From Leptospira sp. (lineage in GTDB: Bacteria; Spirochaetota; Leptospiria; Leptospirales; Leptospiraceae): 38,433 bases of DNA. A model generated the notes under the pieces. That model did no database searches, had not been told where the DNA came from, and saw only the letters and a program-made list of their open reading frames with translations. The stretch is from positions 1-38,433 of the forward strand of contig JAACWH010000047.1 in assembly GCA_009991425.1 (NCBI GenBank). The letters are read 5' to 3'. The first letter of the stretch is position 1. Each line of letters opens with the position of its first letter. This document shows, in pieces, positions 25,454-33,947 of this stretch. Made by a program: the position numbers and the translations under genes.

Positions 25454-26432
25454 ATGCTTTAGTACTTACTACTCTTCCTTGTGGTGTTCGATCGATCAAG
25501 CCTATTCTAACCAAATAGGATTCATAATTGTCTTCGATAGTTCTTTCTTCTTCTCCTAAAATGGCAGAAATCGGTTTTAGTCCTACAGGTCCGCCACGGA
25601 ACCTTTCTATAATGATGCGAAGAATTTGACGATCCACATCATCTAGTCCTAAGGAATCAATTCCCATTCTAGAGAAAGCAAGATTGCATGTTTTTTCAGA
25701 AATTAAATTTTCGCCTGCAACCTCTGCAAAATCTCTAACCCGCTTCAAAAGGTGATTTGCTATTCGAGGAGTCTTTCTGGATCTCTTACCTATTTCAAAA
25801 TCAATACCCTTTCCTAATTCGATACCAAGAATCTTAGAGGAACGAGTAACAATAGTAGCCATTTCCTCATCTGTATAATAATCTAATTTAAGTTGGATGC
25901 CAAAACGATTGCGAAGAGGCTCACTAATAATTCCTGAACGGGTCGTTGCTCCCACTAAAGTAAAAGGGCGAAGAGGGATTTGAATGGCTTGGGCAGTCAT
26001 TGCTTCACCTGCCACAAAATCTAAAATAAAGTTCTCCATAGCTGGGTAGAGAAGTTCTTCTAGCTTCTTCTGGAAACCATGTATCTCATCAATGAACAAA
26101 ACTTCCTTCGGGTTTAATTGAGTTAAAAATTTCCCAAGATCAGCACCTCTTGAAATGGCTGGTGCCGAAGTAGGAGTAAATGCAACACCCATTTCATTCG
26201 CAATTATATTTGCAAGTGTAGTCTTTCCAAGTCCTGGTGGTCCAGATATCAAGACATGATCTAGAACTACGTTTCGTTTAACAGCTGATTTGATATAGAC
26301 ATCTAAATTGGATAGAATTGATTTCTGTCCAATAAATTCAGTTAGTCGTGTAGGTCTTAACCCAGGATCATCATCCTGGGCTTTAGCTAAAAGATTCGCT
26401 GATTTTAGGCTTTCTGATTCTTGTGCACTCAG
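25404..26432 (-). CDS. ruvB: Holliday junction branch migration helicase RuvB (CTG start)
   Basis: RuvB is the hexameric AAA+ motor of the RuvAB complex that moves Holliday junctions during recombination and repair. Walker A is [12 protein letters not shown], Walker [10 protein letters not shown], sensor 1 VGATTRSGI, and the winged-helix part has [19 protein letters not shown] and [13 protein letters not shown]; the end is PTLF. The in-frame sequence upstream of Walker A is the usual RuvB N-terminus ([20 protein letters not shown]), so the TTG at 26252 is too late. The frame continues to a TGA at 26471-26469 with no ATG, GTG or TTG. The only plausible start is CTG at 26432-26430, giving the normal 342 residues and overlapping the htrA stop as CTGA. 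The 3' end overlaps the TonB-like gene by 50 bases. Confidence 0.88.
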   Translation of the reverse strand: MSAQESESLKSANLLAKAQDDDPGLRPTRLTEFIGQKSILSNLDVYIKSAVKRNVVLDHVLISGPPGLGKTTLANIIANEMGVAFTPTSAPAISRGADLGKFLTQLNPKEVLFIDEIHGFQKKLEELLYPAMENFILDFVAGEAMTAQAIQIPLRPFTLVGATTRSGIISEPLRNRFGIQLKLDYYTDEEMATIVTRSSKILGIELGKGIDFEIGKRSRKTPRIANHLLKRVRDFAEVAGENLISEKTCNLAFSRMGIDSLGLDDVDRQILRIIIERFRGGPVGLKPISAILGEEERTIEDNYESYLVRIGLIDRTPQGRVVSTKAYEHLGLDQPKKEPTLF

Positions 26433-27589
26433 TTGGGTCTCGCTCTTAAAACTATTGAAGTAATAATTTCATTATTCTTTCGAATGAGTTTTAGTTCTAC
26501 CCTTTTTCCCACTTTTCCTGCACGAACCATGGAAACTAGATCATTGCTATCTTTTACTTCTTTCCCATCGAAATGGGTGATCACATCCATAATTTGAATA
26601 CCTGCTTGGTCAGCTGGAGATCCTCTTTGGATTTGATTGACTAAGGCACCATGATCAATTTTTAATTTAAGTTCTTCTTTAAGCTGTTCGTTTAAGGAAT
26701 AAATTTCAACACCAATCCAAGGTCTTATTACCTTTCCATTCGTTTTTATTTCTTCGGCAATCCTTTTGGCTTCATTGATAGGAATAGCAAAACCAATTCC
26801 AACAGAACCACCACTCTGGGAAGCAATCATACTGTTCACTCCAATAACCTCTCCATTTATATTTAGAAGAGGGCCGCCACTATTTCCTTGGTTGATCGCT
26901 GCATCCGTCTGAAGGTAACTCAAACCAGAACTATTCAAACCGCCTCTTTGAATTGCACTCACAACCCCGACTGTAAATGATTGCTCAAATCCTAAAGGAG
27001 CTCCAATCGCGATCGCCCAATTTCCAACTTTTACCTGTTCTGAATTTCCTAGGGTGGCTGGCCTAATGGAGTCTTTAGGAGCATCAATTTTTAAAAGTGC
27101 GATATCCATTAACTCATCTGAGCCAATTAATTTGGCATCATAAGTCTTTTCATCTTTTAGTTTAACAGTAAGTTTATCCATGTCTTTGATAACATGGTGG
27201 TTAGTCAGAATATATCCCTCTGTATTTAGGATAACTCCTGAGCCAAGACCAGTTTGTTTTTGTTGGTATTGTTTTCCATTTTGAGGATTTCTTCCATAAA
27301 ATCTTTCAAAGAAGGGGCCGTTCATAAACGGATTCATATTCAAGTTAACCGTACGTTCTGTAGCAATAGAAACTACACTAGGACTTACCTTATCGAAAAC
27401 TTCTTCAAAAGCATTTTGTAGAGTGATTGCCTGGGCTTGAGCTGCTGAGGATTTAGTATTTGGATCTGCATTTAAGAAAAGAGAACCAGAATTATTAAAT
27501 CCACATGTTAATATTGGAGATAGAAAAGTTCCTATCCACAAAGAAATTGCCGCAACGGCAAGCATACTGGACTTATTAAATTTTTTCAT
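26429..27589 (-). CDS. htrA: HtrA/Deg-family serine protease
   Basis: A 386-residue periplasmic quality-control protease. The N-terminus has a hydrophobic segment (about 8-27) followed by SPILTCG, which could be a signal anchor or a weak lipobox. The trypsin-like domain holds the triad: His132 (TNHHVIKD), Asp162 (MDIALLKI) and Ser237 (NQGNSGGPL). A single PDZ domain follows (about 295-380; [34 protein letters not shown]). The flexible loop rich in Asn, Phe and Pro (about 84-112) is where HtrA proteases vary. One PDZ instead of two resembles DegS-type rather than DegP-type. The chemoreceptor gene ends 27 bases upstream, and ruvB starts at its stop codon. Confidence 0.92.
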   Translation of the reverse strand: MKKFNKSSMLAVAAISLWIGTFLSPILTCGFNNSGSLFLNADPNTKSSAAQAQAITLQNAFEEVFDKVSPSVVSIATERTVNLNMNPFMNGPFFERFYGRNPQNGKQYQQKQTGLGSGVILNTEGYILTNHHVIKDMDKLTVKLKDEKTYDAKLIGSDELMDIALLKIDAPKDSIRPATLGNSEQVKVGNWAIAIGAPLGFEQSFTVGVVSAIQRGGLNSSGLSYLQTDAAINQGNSGGPLLNINGEVIGVNSMIASQSGGSVGIGFAIPINEAKRIAEEIKTNGKVIRPWIGVEIYSLNEQLKEELKLKIDHGALVNQIQRGSPADQAGIQIMDVITHFDGKEVKDSNDLVSMVRAGKVGKRVELKLIRKNNEIITSIVLRARPN

Positions 27590-27616
27590 AGATATTTACC
27601 GGCTAGTTTTTGATTA

Positions 27617-29185
27617 TTAGACAGTAAGAGACTTAGCTTGGTTTTCTAAATGATTGATTGTTTCTTGTAAAATTTGCGAATTCTGAGCAAGCTCACTTAC
27701 TGCGCCGTCAAGATGACCAATTGCTGTTGCAACTTGTTCAGTAGTTGTAGTTTGTTCCTTAGAATTCACTTCAATCTCATTTGAGATTTCATTTATCTCA
27801 TTGAGCGAATTTAGTATCTCAACATTAATAGATTTTTGATTTCGTAAACTATCTGTTAAATGAGATATTTGGACTGATAGATCTTTGAAGTTGGATTGCT
27901 GTTTAGAAATTCTCTCATTAGTTTCAGATGCTGAATCTGAACCTTTACGAATCAATCCACCAGCCTGCTTGATAATCTTCTCAATTGTGCTTGCATTCTC
28001 TGCGGAGTTGTCTGCGAGTTTTCCTACTTCTTGGGCAACTACAGCAAAACCCCTTCCATGTTCTCCAGCACGAGCTGCTTCTATGGAGGCATTCAATGCT
28101 AACAAATTAGTTCTATCGGCAATCTCAGACATGATCTGGTTTACTTCAGATACTTTCAGAAAAGATTGATTGATTTCTTTTAGAATTTCATCTAGATTTT
28201 GAATGGATTGCAAAACCAATTCTCCGGATTCTTTAGAATTGTTCATTTTCAATGAAATTCCATCAGTAGTTTGAGAAACATCTTCTAATATAGATTCCAA
28301 GCGATCGGTTTCTTTAGAAACGATAGAAACTTTTTCATTTTGGCTCTTAATATAATTCGAAGAGCTTACCATCGAGCTAGAAAATTCTTCCATTGAAGCT
28401 GATATTTCTTCCACATTGGAAGCTTGGTTTTGAAGTTGATCATTAAATTCATTTACATTTCTATTAATTGTAGCAATACTATCTGTCAACAACTCGCCTA
28501 TTGAAACAATTTTATCTCTAGAATTTTGAACCCGTATTTTTTCCCTATCAGAGTTTTTGAGTTGTTCAGTAGCTAGTTCTTTCATACCAATCAATAATTT
28601 AATTACTGCTTTAACAAGATATCCTCCTGCAATTACAAAAAGGACTTTCAAAACCTCTGTAGATGGAGGAATCAAACCTGGTGTCTCTAAGGCCTCGGAT
28701 GAGTCAATGAATTTTACACCTAATTGAAATGCTGCTACATTCATCACAATTAATAAAAACGCAGAATAGAAAGTACTTACCATAACAAATCCAGATGAGA
28801 AGAGAAAGGATGAGTAAATTATATAGAAATAGTATAAGACATATAATATTGGATTTTTCATTAAGAATGCCGATTCCACTTCCGACTGGAATCCAGCGAT
28901 TGTAACTGAAAATGCGATTGTAATATCAAAAAGTATGAATATTTTAGCGTAAATTAACTTAAAGTTTCTCTTCTTAATTAAATAAGATTGAACTATACCG
29001 TAAAGATACATCATAAAGATTCCAATGAAATATATCATTGTTTGAAAATCAGATGTAGTTTCTAAAGAAGCCAAAACAGCAACAATATAAAATGAAGCTA
29101 AACTAAAACGAATTCGATTGATAAAAATAGGTCCAAGCTCACCTAATTCTTCTATAGTATATATTTTTTTACTCTTTTTTGCCAT
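27617..29185 (-). CDS. Methyl-accepting chemotaxis protein with multi-pass membrane N-terminus
   Basis: A 522-residue chemoreceptor with about six hydrophobic segments in residues 28-205 and no large extracytoplasmic domain. A coiled-coil cytoplasmic part starts near 210. The hairpin tip contains [20 protein letters not shown] and [15 protein letters not shown], the canonical CheA/CheW contact region. [20 protein letters not shown] and an opposing segment with [15 protein letters not shown] are candidate methylation helices. No C-terminal pentapeptide is seen. The layout, including the position of the longer loop between membrane segments, matches the receptor at 7062-8621, suggesting that they are paralogues. 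A possible flagellar-type (sigma-28) promoter lies just upstream at 29221-29247. Confidence 0.92.
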   Translation of the reverse strand: MAKKSKKIYTIEELGELGPIFINRIRFSLASFYIVAVLASLETTSDFQTMIYFIGIFMMYLYGIVQSYLIKKRNFKLIYAKIFILFDITIAFSVTIAGFQSEVESAFLMKNPILYVLYYFYIIYSSFLFSSGFVMVSTFYSAFLLIVMNVAAFQLGVKFIDSSEALETPGLIPPSTEVLKVLFVIAGGYLVKAVIKLLIGMKELATEQLKNSDREKIRVQNSRDKIVSIGELLTDSIATINRNVNEFNDQLQNQASNVEEISASMEEFSSSMVSSSNYIKSQNEKVSIVSKETDRLESILEDVSQTTDGISLKMNNSKESGELVLQSIQNLDEILKEINQSFLKVSEVNQIMSEIADRTNLLALNASIEAARAGEHGRGFAVVAQEVGKLADNSAENASTIEKIIKQAGGLIRKGSDSASETNERISKQQSNFKDLSVQISHLTDSLRNQKSINVEILNSLNEINEISNEIEVNSKEQTTTTEQVATAIGHLDGAVSELAQNSQILQETINHLENQAKSLTV

Positions 29186-29220
29186 ATATCTAGATAGAAT
29201 ATTTAACTATACTACATCTA

Positions 29221-29247
29221 CTATCGACACTTAAGTGGTCAGTTATA
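29221..29247 (-). promoter_or_regulatory. Candidate sigma-28 (FliA) promoter of the chemoreceptor gene
   Basis: On the minus strand TATAACTG (29247-29240) is followed after exactly 11 bases by GTCGATAG (29228-29221). The FliA consensus is TAAAGTTT-N11-GCCGATAA; the -10 matches 6 of 8 and the -35 4 of 8. It ends 36 bases before the ATG. The spacer contains the palindrome CACTTAAGTG (29228-29237). Confidence 0.35.
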
Positions 29248-29362
29248 AAATTAATAAGAGATTTAAATTTTTAAAATAAAAATTATTTATAAATGAAAGT
29301 TAAGCTTTATCCAATTTAGAAGAAAATTAGCCCAATGATGTAAAATCTTTTATTTAGTATTT

Positions 29363-29704
29363 TTATGATGGATTAAATGATTGAACTGCTTCTTCGACTG
29401 TTTGGAAGACTTCTAAATGACTTTCCATACCTGTTAATTTAAAAACTTTTGCAACTGAACCTGATATTCCTGAAACTTTTAAATTACCGTGGTATTTTTT
29501 AAGTTTATACATACTTGTAACAAGCGTTCCAATTCCAGATGAATCCATAAAGGGAACTTTTTCTAGATTTATGACAATCTCGTATTGTTGATTTTTCACT
29601 ATTTCATCTATAGCTTCTTTCAACTCTCGGGCATTGTAAAGATCTACTTCGCCGACTATGTCTAATATAGGAATTGCATCTACAACTCTGGGAAATATCT
29701 CCAT
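29363..29704 (-). CDS. STAS-domain anti-sigma factor antagonist
   Basis: A 113-residue STAS domain of the SpoIIAA/RsbV type. IPILDIVGEVDLYNARELKE is the first strand and helix. VPFMDSSGIGTLVTSMYKLK carries the serine that partner anti-sigma kinases phosphorylate (in MDSSGIG). GNLKVSGISGSVAKVFKLTG completes the fold. It would control a partner-switching circuit by binding an anti-sigma or HATPase protein; no partner lies next to it, but the REC-HATPase protein at 1790-2710 is a candidate type. ATG at 29704 is preferred because a frame extending further upstream would run through the glnB terminator. No strong ribosome binding site. It lies 67 bases downstream of that terminator. Confidence 0.87.
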   Translation of the reverse strand: MEIFPRVVDAIPILDIVGEVDLYNARELKEAIDEIVKNQQYEIVINLEKVPFMDSSGIGTLVTSMYKLKKYHGNLKVSGISGSVAKVFKLTGMESHLEVFQTVEEAVQSFNPS

Positions 29705-29770
29705 ACAATCTGAGTATTTGAGAGTAGAATCATTTTGAAAAGTAAAAAAAAATAGAATGTTGAAAAATGA

Positions 29771-29797
29771 ATTGGAGGTTGATGGGCAACCTCCAAT
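29771..29797 (-). terminator. Terminator downstream of glnB
   Basis: A perfect 11-base inverted repeat, ATTGGAGGTTG at 29771-29781 and CAACCTCCAAT at 29787-29797, with a five-base loop. It follows the glnB stop (29804) by six bases on the minus strand and is followed there by TCATTTTT. This supports independent transcription of glnB from the STAS gene. Confidence 0.8.
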
Positions 29798-29803
29798 CAA
29801 TCC

Positions 29804-30148
29804 TTAGATAGCTGAACTACCTTTTTCTCCTGTGCGAATGCGAATCGCTTCTTCAAGTGGCATTACGAAAATTTTTCCATCTCCGATCTTGCCTTCTCCC
29901 GTTTTCGCACCTTTTAAAATTGCATCGATAGTCGCTTTTACGAACTCATCATTGACAGCAATTTCAATTCTTACTTTTCTAAGTAGATTTACTTGGTATT
30001 CATGGCCTCTGAAAACTTCTGTTTTACCTTTTTGTTGTCCATATCCTTGAACATCACTTACCGTAAGTCTATAAATCTCATTTTTTGTTAGTTCGGCTTT
30101 CACCTCTTCAACCTTGTGTGGTTGGATAATCGCAACGATTAATTTCAT
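29804..30148 (-). CDS. glnB: Nitrogen regulatory protein PII
   Basis: A 114-residue PII signal protein. The start MKLIVAIIQPHKVEEVKAEL and the T-loop region GQQKGKTEVFRGHEY are typical, with tyrosine 51, the uridylylation site in many bacteria. KVRIEIAVND and AKTGEGKIGDGKIFVMPLEE form the ATP/2-oxoglutarate site and the C-terminal loop. PII senses 2-oxoglutarate, ATP and ADP and controls ammonium transporters and nitrogen enzymes; whether it is GlnB or GlnK cannot be decided without context. GGAG (30154-30157 on the plus strand as CTCC) sits five bases before the ATG, a strong site. A sigma-54-type promoter at 30182-30197 and a terminator at 29771-29797 frame it as a single-gene transcript. 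The Amt fusion at 11616-13898 is a candidate partner. Confidence 0.96.
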   Translation of the reverse strand: MKLIVAIIQPHKVEEVKAELTKNEIYRLTVSDVQGYGQQKGKTEVFRGHEYQVNLLRKVRIEIAVNDEFVKATIDAILKGAKTGEGKIGDGKIFVMPLEEAIRIRTGEKGSSAI

Positions 30149-30181
30149 TTTAACTCCTTACCTCATGGATAGAGTATTTTA

Positions 30182-30197
30182 TGCAAAAAAGGTACCT
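30182..30197 (-). promoter_or_regulatory. Sigma-54-type promoter of glnB
   Basis: On the minus strand AGGTACCTTTTTTGCA runs from 30197 to 30182. The consensus is TGGCAC-N5-TTGCA. The GG and GC dinucleotides have exactly 10 bases between them, and the -12 half TTGCA is perfect. The predicted start site is about 24 bases before the glnB ATG. PII genes are often RpoN-dependent. No clear NtrC binding site was identified further upstream. Confidence 0.65.
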
Positions 30198-30377
30198 AAA
30201 TTGATATTTAGAATGTAAAAAATAGATTCAAAGAATTTGCGAGTATTTACTAATAAATAATCCCATTTCAGAAAAATAAATCTGCTGAAAAGGAAAACAT
30301 TTACAAGATCAAAAACTTTTATAGTTTAGAATGTACGCAATTCGCTGATTAGTACTTCAATATACTTTTCAAGAAGA

Positions 30378-31985
30378 TTACATCCGAAAAATTCCAAATC
30401 CTGAATCTTTCCTTTCCTGACCCTGCACAATTGCAAGAGAAAGTCCTAAAACAGCTCTGGTATCTGATGGGTCTATAATACCATCATCCCATAACCTTGC
30501 ACTGCTATAAATCGAGGATGACTTGGCTTCATAATCTTCTAGGATTGGACGCTTGAATTCAGATTCTTCATCAGCAGACCAAGATTTTCCTTCTTTTTCA
30601 TACTGATCTCGTTTAACAGTTGCTAGAACACTGGATGCTTGTTCTCCACCCATAACTGAAATTTTTGCATTAGGCCACATCCAAAGAAAATTTGGCTGAA
30701 AAGCTCGTCCGCACATTCCATAATTTCCAGCACCATAAGATCCACCAATAATAACTGTTAACTTAGGAACTCTAGTTGTAGAAACTGCAGTAACCATTTT
30801 AGCTCCATCTCTTGCGATACCTGCATTTTCGTATTTTTTGCCAACCATGAATCCTGTGATGTTCTGCAAAAATAAAAGTGGGATATTTCTTTTATCACAG
30901 AGTTGAATGAAATGGGCTGCTTTTAGAGCTGACTCTGAAAATAAAATTCCATTATTTGCAATAATTCCGACTGAGTGACCATAAATTTTTGCAAAGCCAC
31001 AGACTATTGTTGTGCCATACAATTTCTTGAATTCTTGGAACTCAGAACCATCCACTAAGCGAGCTATGATTTCTCTGATATCCGTGTTCTTACGACTGTC
31101 CTTCTGCAAGATTCCATAAAGTTCTTCCTTAGGATAAAGTGGATCGCGATATTCTATTTCATTTTTCTTATTAAATTTGGTAGAATTTAAATTTCGAACT
31201 ATGCTTCTAGTAATTTCTAAGGCATGGGCATCATCCTCAGCATAATGGTCCGTAACTCCCGATATACGACAATGTACATCGGCTCCACCCAATTCTTCTG
31301 GAGTAACTACCTCCCCTGTAGCTGCTTTAACTAAGGGCGGCCCACCCAGAAATATAGTTCCATTGCCTTTCACAATAACTGATTCATCGGACATGGCAGG
31401 TATATAAGCCCCACCTGCGGTACAACTTCCCATAACGACTGCTATCTGAGATATTCCTTTTGCTGACATTTGGGCTTGGTTATAGAATATCCTTCCAAAA
31501 TGATCTCTGTCAGGAAATACCTCATCTTGCATTGGAAGGAAGGCTCCTCCAGAATCTACTAGATAGATACAAGGAAGATTGTTCTGCATTGCAATTTCTT
31601 GAGCTCTAAGATGTTTTTTAACAGTTAGCGGATAATAGGTTCCACCTTTGACAGTAGCATCATTTGCGACTATCATACATTCTAAACCTTCAATTATTCC
31701 AATTCCAGTAATTATCCCAGCTGATGGAACATTATCCTTGTATACATCTTGGGCAGCAAATGCTCCTACTTCTAAAAAGGCAGTATTTACATCAATTAAG
31801 AGTCTAATTCTTTCCCGTGCAGTTAGTTTATTTCGAGATTTATGCTTCTGAATGGATTTCTCTCCACCCATTTCTTTAATGGAGTTTAGTACAGTTCGTA
31901 CTTCTTTGGATTTATTAATTAAAAATTCTTGATTTTCTAAATAATCATTGGAAGTTTTGTTTATTTTTGTTGAGAGGATGTCCAT
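30378..31985 (-). CDS. Acyl-CoA carboxylase carboxyltransferase (beta) subunit, methylcrotonyl-CoA type
   Basis: A 535-residue carboxyltransferase that moves CO2 from carboxybiotin to an acyl-CoA. The stretch [20 protein letters not shown], then [20 protein letters not shown] and [15 protein letters not shown] is characteristic of the 3-methylcrotonyl-CoA/geranyl-CoA carboxylase beta group (leucine breakdown). The second half has [20 protein letters not shown] and [19 protein letters not shown], the second oxyanion region. The biotin carboxylase and carrier (alpha) subunit is not in the window, so activity depends on a gene elsewhere. The start overlaps the hydrolase gene by 25 bases. It is the last gene of the glm cluster run; substrate type is inferred from motif resemblance, and propionyl-CoA carboxylase is the alternative. 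Confidence 0.9.
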   Translation of the reverse strand: MDILSTKINKTSNDYLENQEFLINKSKEVRTVLNSIKEMGGEKSIQKHKSRNKLTARERIRLLIDVNTAFLEVGAFAAQDVYKDNVPSAGIITGIGIIEGLECMIVANDATVKGGTYYPLTVKKHLRAQEIAMQNNLPCIYLVDSGGAFLPMQDEVFPDRDHFGRIFYNQAQMSAKGISQIAVVMGSCTAGGAYIPAMSDESVIVKGNGTIFLGGPPLVKAATGEVVTPEELGGADVHCRISGVTDHYAEDDAHALEITRSIVRNLNSTKFNKKNEIEYRDPLYPKEELYGILQKDSRKNTDIREIIARLVDGSEFQEFKKLYGTTIVCGFAKIYGHSVGIIANNGILFSESALKAAHFIQLCDKRNIPLLFLQNITGFMVGKKYENAGIARDGAKMVTAVSTTRVPKLTVIIGGSYGAGNYGMCGRAFQPNFLWMWPNAKISVMGGEQASSVLATVKRDQYEKEGKSWSADEESEFKRPILEDYEAKSSSIYSSARLWDDGIIDPSDTRAVLGLSLAIVQGQERKDSGFGIFRM

Positions 31986-32884
31986 GGCTTCTTCCCCGAT
32001 ATTTTTTTATTAGAATGTCGATTCATTGATTCGAGTAGAGGTTCTATCTTCTTCGCAAAAGAAAGTGGGGCTTCTTCCATTGCCATATGCCCTGATTCAA
32101 CACGATGAATATAAGAAAGACGCATTACTTCCATTAGATATTCAGTTTGTTTTTCATTTTCTAATCCATCTTCTGAACCTTGGATGATCTGTCTTGGCCC
32201 AACCATTTTCTTAAGTCCAGACTCCATATCTCTCTGCGCATAAATAGTTTTATCAATATTTGAACACATAGCCGCTAGATTTAATTTAGTCTGTCCATTA
32301 AATAAGAGTAAATAATAATCTTGCGCTACCTCTTGGCTCATAGGTCTTGAAGATGAATGAAAGAACAAATTGTACACATATCTTATAATGATTGGATGAA
32401 TCAAATAAGTAAAAAACTTTCCAAAAAAGGGAATGCGAAATAATTTAATAGGAAAAGCGAATTTGATTTTTTTGATTTTTAGATAGGATGATAGAATAGA
32501 AATCGATTTAACTTTTTCTGGAAATTCATTAACCATAAGAAAAGAAATCGGTCCAGCGTAATCATGGCTAACAATATGAACTTTTTCTTCACCTGCAATC
32601 TGCTCTAAAAAATCAGCAAGCATCTTTGCTAGTAATCTATGTGAATAAGGTTGTGTTGGTTTTTCAGAAAAGCCTATGCCTGGCCAATCTAAGGAAATAG
32701 CATTGTAATTCTCGGCGAGTATCTCTATTACTTTTCGGTAGGAATAAGAACTTGCCATTAGTCCTGGCAATAGGATTACCTTGTCTCCTTTTCCTTTTGA
32801 AATAAAAAACATTTTAGAATCAAATACGTTTATAAATTGTCCTGATTGGTAGTGATTCTTTAATTCCCAGCTTTGCTCTATCAT
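31961..32884 (-). CDS. Alpha/beta hydrolase with aspartate nucleophile
   Basis: A 307-residue hydrolase. [15 protein letters not shown] is the oxyanion loop region, [18 protein letters not shown] resembles haloalkane dehalogenases and epoxide hydrolases, and the nucleophile elbow IVSHDYAGP puts Asp108 where esterases have serine. The base is His in [12 protein letters not shown] near residue 272; an acidic residue in [10 protein letters not shown] is the likely third member. A cap domain (about 130-230) has several hydrophobic helices, so it may act on a lipophilic substrate. The actual substrate is unknown. It begins seven bases after the GlmU-like gene and overlaps the carboxylase by 25 bases, so all are in one transcript. 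Confidence 0.82.
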   Translation of the reverse strand: MIEQSWELKNHYQSGQFINVFDSKMFFISKGKGDKVILLPGLMASSYSYRKVIEILAENYNAISLDWPGIGFSEKPTQPYSHRLLAKMLADFLEQIAGEEKVHIVSHDYAGPISFLMVNEFPEKVKSISILSSYLKIKKIKFAFPIKLFRIPFFGKFFTYLIHPIIIRYVYNLFFHSSSRPMSQEVAQDYYLLLFNGQTKLNLAAMCSNIDKTIYAQRDMESGLKKMVGPRQIIQGSEDGLENEKQTEYLMEVMRLSYIHRVESGHMAMEEAPLSFAKKIEPLLESMNRHSNKKISGKKPWTSSQQK

Positions 32885-32891
32885 ATACTGC

Positions 32892-33941
32892 CTATTTTAT
32901 GCATCTATTATAAATAGAAGTGATTAATGCTTCCTCTTCCATACTTAAATCAATAGATCTTCGTGCCATTATTTTCTTAGTATCTTGGAGAAAGCGATCT
33001 AGTCTATAATTTTGCTCATCTTCAATCCAGGTAAATGACTTTTTATACCCTGTTATACGATTTGATACTAAATTACATCCTGGATCAACAACAGTTCCCG
33101 TATTCAACATTACTCCGATTCCAATCTTGGAAAAATCACCGATCAAGGATCCAAACTTTATTGTTCCTGTAGGAATCTTCCCCGATTCAGATGTGATTTC
33201 TATCATACCATAGTTGTTTTTTAAATCACTAGTCGTTGATAAGGCTCCCATATTCACCCAAGAGCCAAGGAAAGAATGTCCAAGAAAGCCTTCATGGTGC
33301 TTGTTCGAATAATCTTGGATAATGGTATTTTCTACCTCACCACCTATACGACAATTGCGGCCGATGATAGAGCCTCCACCAATCTTAGCATTGTCTATCT
33401 GAGAATCAGCACCAATATAAAGAGGGCCTTCTAAGAATGAAAACGGAGTTATCTTAACATTTTGATCAATTACTATTGGGCCAGATGTAGTATCAAATAC
33501 TACTCCAGGATAGATTTTAGCATCAGGATGGATGAAAAGATATTTATCTTTTCCAACCAGTTCAAAATTTGATGATTTAGATTTAAATTTATTCTTCCAT
33601 TTCGAGATATCTTTGGATAAGGAAATATCTTCATCTATAAATCTTGGAATATTTTGAATGAGATCCCATGGCTGGAAATTCGATGATTTCAATTCAAAAT
33701 CATAATCTTTTCCGTCATCAGGTAGCATTGTTGGATTCTTGTTTAGAAAAAATTGATAAAATACAGAATCGGAATTCTTATAATACAATTTTGCAGATGG
33801 ATATAGCTTCTTTAATTTCTGAATAGAATTGAAATATCCAATTCTAAGTTCAGAGAATGATTTAAATTTAGTTAGAACTTCGATTCCAGGAATTCCATTC
33901 TCCTCATGAATTAGTATCCTTTTAATCTTCTGGTTCGGCAT
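32892..33941 (-). CDS. GlmU-like sugar nucleotidyltransferase/hexapeptide acyltransferase
   Basis: A 349-residue protein with a degenerate nucleotidyltransferase-like N-terminal part (about 1-130) and a left-handed beta-helix of hexapeptide repeats (about 135-300). The beta-helix shows IHPDAKIYPGVVFD, IGGGSIIGRNCRIGGE and GHSFLGSWVNMGALSTTSDL, then KNNYGMI, a pattern shared with GlmU-like proteins of Bacteroidetes and spirochaetes. The N-terminus lacks the classical GxGTRM...PK signature of GlmU. Placement directly after glmM and glmS suggests the last steps to UDP-GlcNAc: acetylation of glucosamine-1-phosphate and uridylylation. That is inference from context and the repeat motif. The gap from the glmS stop is six bases. 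Confidence 0.78.
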   Translation of the reverse strand: MPNQKIKRILIHEENGIPGIEVLTKFKSFSELRIGYFNSIQKLKKLYPSAKLYYKNSDSVFYQFFLNKNPTMLPDDGKDYDFELKSSNFQPWDLIQNIPRFIDEDISLSKDISKWKNKFKSKSSNFELVGKDKYLFIHPDAKIYPGVVFDTTSGPIVIDQNVKITPFSFLEGPLYIGADSQIDNAKIGGGSIIGRNCRIGGEVENTIIQDYSNKHHEGFLGHSFLGSWVNMGALSTTSDLKNNYGMIEITSESGKIPTGTIKFGSLIGDFSKIGIGVMLNTGTVVDPGCNLVSNRITGYKKSFTWIEDEQNYRLDRFLQDTKKIMARRSIDLSMEEEALITSIYNRCIK

Positions 33942-33947
33942 TGATTC

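Noticed and set aside
25404..26252. A shorter RuvB beginning at the TTG at 26252
   Set aside because: It would begin within two residues of Walker A and omit a conserved N-terminal region ([15 protein letters not shown]) that is clearly encoded upstream in the same frame.
29705..29800. An N-terminal extension of the STAS protein up to 29800
   Set aside because: The extension would be encoded by the glnB terminator stem and an AT-rich tract, and the STAS fold is complete from ATG 29704.
30266..30290. A terminator for the carboxylase gene at TTTCAG...CTGAAA
   Set aside because: Six pairs with a 13-base loop and no T-run, about 90 bases past the stop; too weak to call.
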